Source: UBA1402 sp964575345 (lineage in GTDB: Bacteria > Bacteroidota > Bacteroidia > Bacteroidales > UBA1402). From it: 22,192 nt of DNA. Every line of letters starts with the position of its first letter. Position 1 is the stretch's first letter. The notes below the pieces were generated by a model that saw only the letters and a program-made list of their open reading frames with translations, searched no databases and was not told where the DNA came from. Below, piece after piece: positions 22,101 to 22,192 of this stretch. The DNA is taken from contig CAZNQD010000037.1 of NCBI GenBank assembly GCA_964575345.1, forward strand, positions 1 through 22,192. Reading direction: 5' to 3'. The position numbers were made by a program, and so were the translations under genes.

Positions 22101-22192
22101 TATTTTTTATATCCGGAAACGGTAATGCTGAAAATACCGTTATCGCTTTCTTTGAATTGCTCTGTTTCCTGCCCGCTGAGGTATTTTTTCAG
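22100..22192 (-). CDS. arsM: C-terminal end of a probable arsenite methyltransferase
   Basis: Thirty codons are visible before the TAA at 22102-22100, running in from the right edge. They read LKKYLSGQETEQFKES then a short turn and FSITVSGYKK. Bacterial ArsM proteins commonly end in a YLS-EE-E-FK pattern followed by SITV-G-K, and arsM next to acr3 is a common pairing. The catalytic part is outside the window, so the call rests on a short tail and on context. Any other class I methyltransferase is the main alternative. Confidence 0.5.
   Translation of the reverse strand: MKKYLSGQETEQFKESDNGIFSITVSGYKK

Overview
The window most likely comes from a Bacteroidota bacterium, probably a Bacteroidales or Marinilabiliales-type environmental anaerobe. 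The evidence is threefold. Two secreted enzymes (a GH51 arabinofuranosidase and an alpha/beta hydrolase) end in type IX secretion (T9SS) sorting domains. Several genes have the Bacteroidota -7 promoter box TAnnTTTG. The gene content (serine palmitoyltransferase, lipoprotein glycosidases, class I Hcp) also fits. TGA works as an ordinary stop codon in several genes. A 100-N gap lies between two copies of an exact 55-bp sequence, which suggests a scaffolded draft or metagenome assembly.

Left part (1-5491, all minus strand): a CE12-type rhamnogalacturonan acetylesterase runs off the left edge. It is translationally coupled (GTGA overlap) to a 62-residue membrane protein. Upstream lie an IMP dehydrogenase of the Tritrichomonas-like type, a UPF0316 (DUF5698/DUF2179) membrane protein, and a two-gene unit of serine palmitoyltransferase plus a short-chain dehydrogenase. 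That last pair would plausibly carry out the first two steps of sphingolipid synthesis.

Middle part (5788-17900) is a plant-polysaccharide degradation locus with no SusC/SusD pair in view. The plus strand carries a GH51 arabinofuranosidase (T9SS exported) and, further on, a GH79-like lipoprotein directly followed by a DUF5060-type glycosidase. The minus strand carries a GH95 lipoprotein and a T9SS-exported alpha/beta hydrolase. A FetA/FetB-type metal ABC exporter sits between those two. With the CE12 enzyme, these activities fit side-chain trimming of pectin (rhamnogalacturonan) or arabinogalactan. Two convergent intergenic regions hold repeats and hairpins.

Right part (18166-22192, all minus strand): an aldo/keto reductase, a hybrid cluster protein gene (hcp) interrupted by one in-frame TGA at a conserved Gly position, an ACR3 arsenite efflux permease, and the last 30 codons of a probable arsenite methyltransferase. 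This looks like an arsenic detoxification unit next to a nitrosative-stress gene. I see no phage, CRISPR array, tRNA or rRNA, and no clearly new multi-gene system. The most notable single points are the nonsense-split hcp, the 12-13 bp repeat array at the assembly gap, the trichomonad-like IMPDH, and the sphingolipid gene pair.
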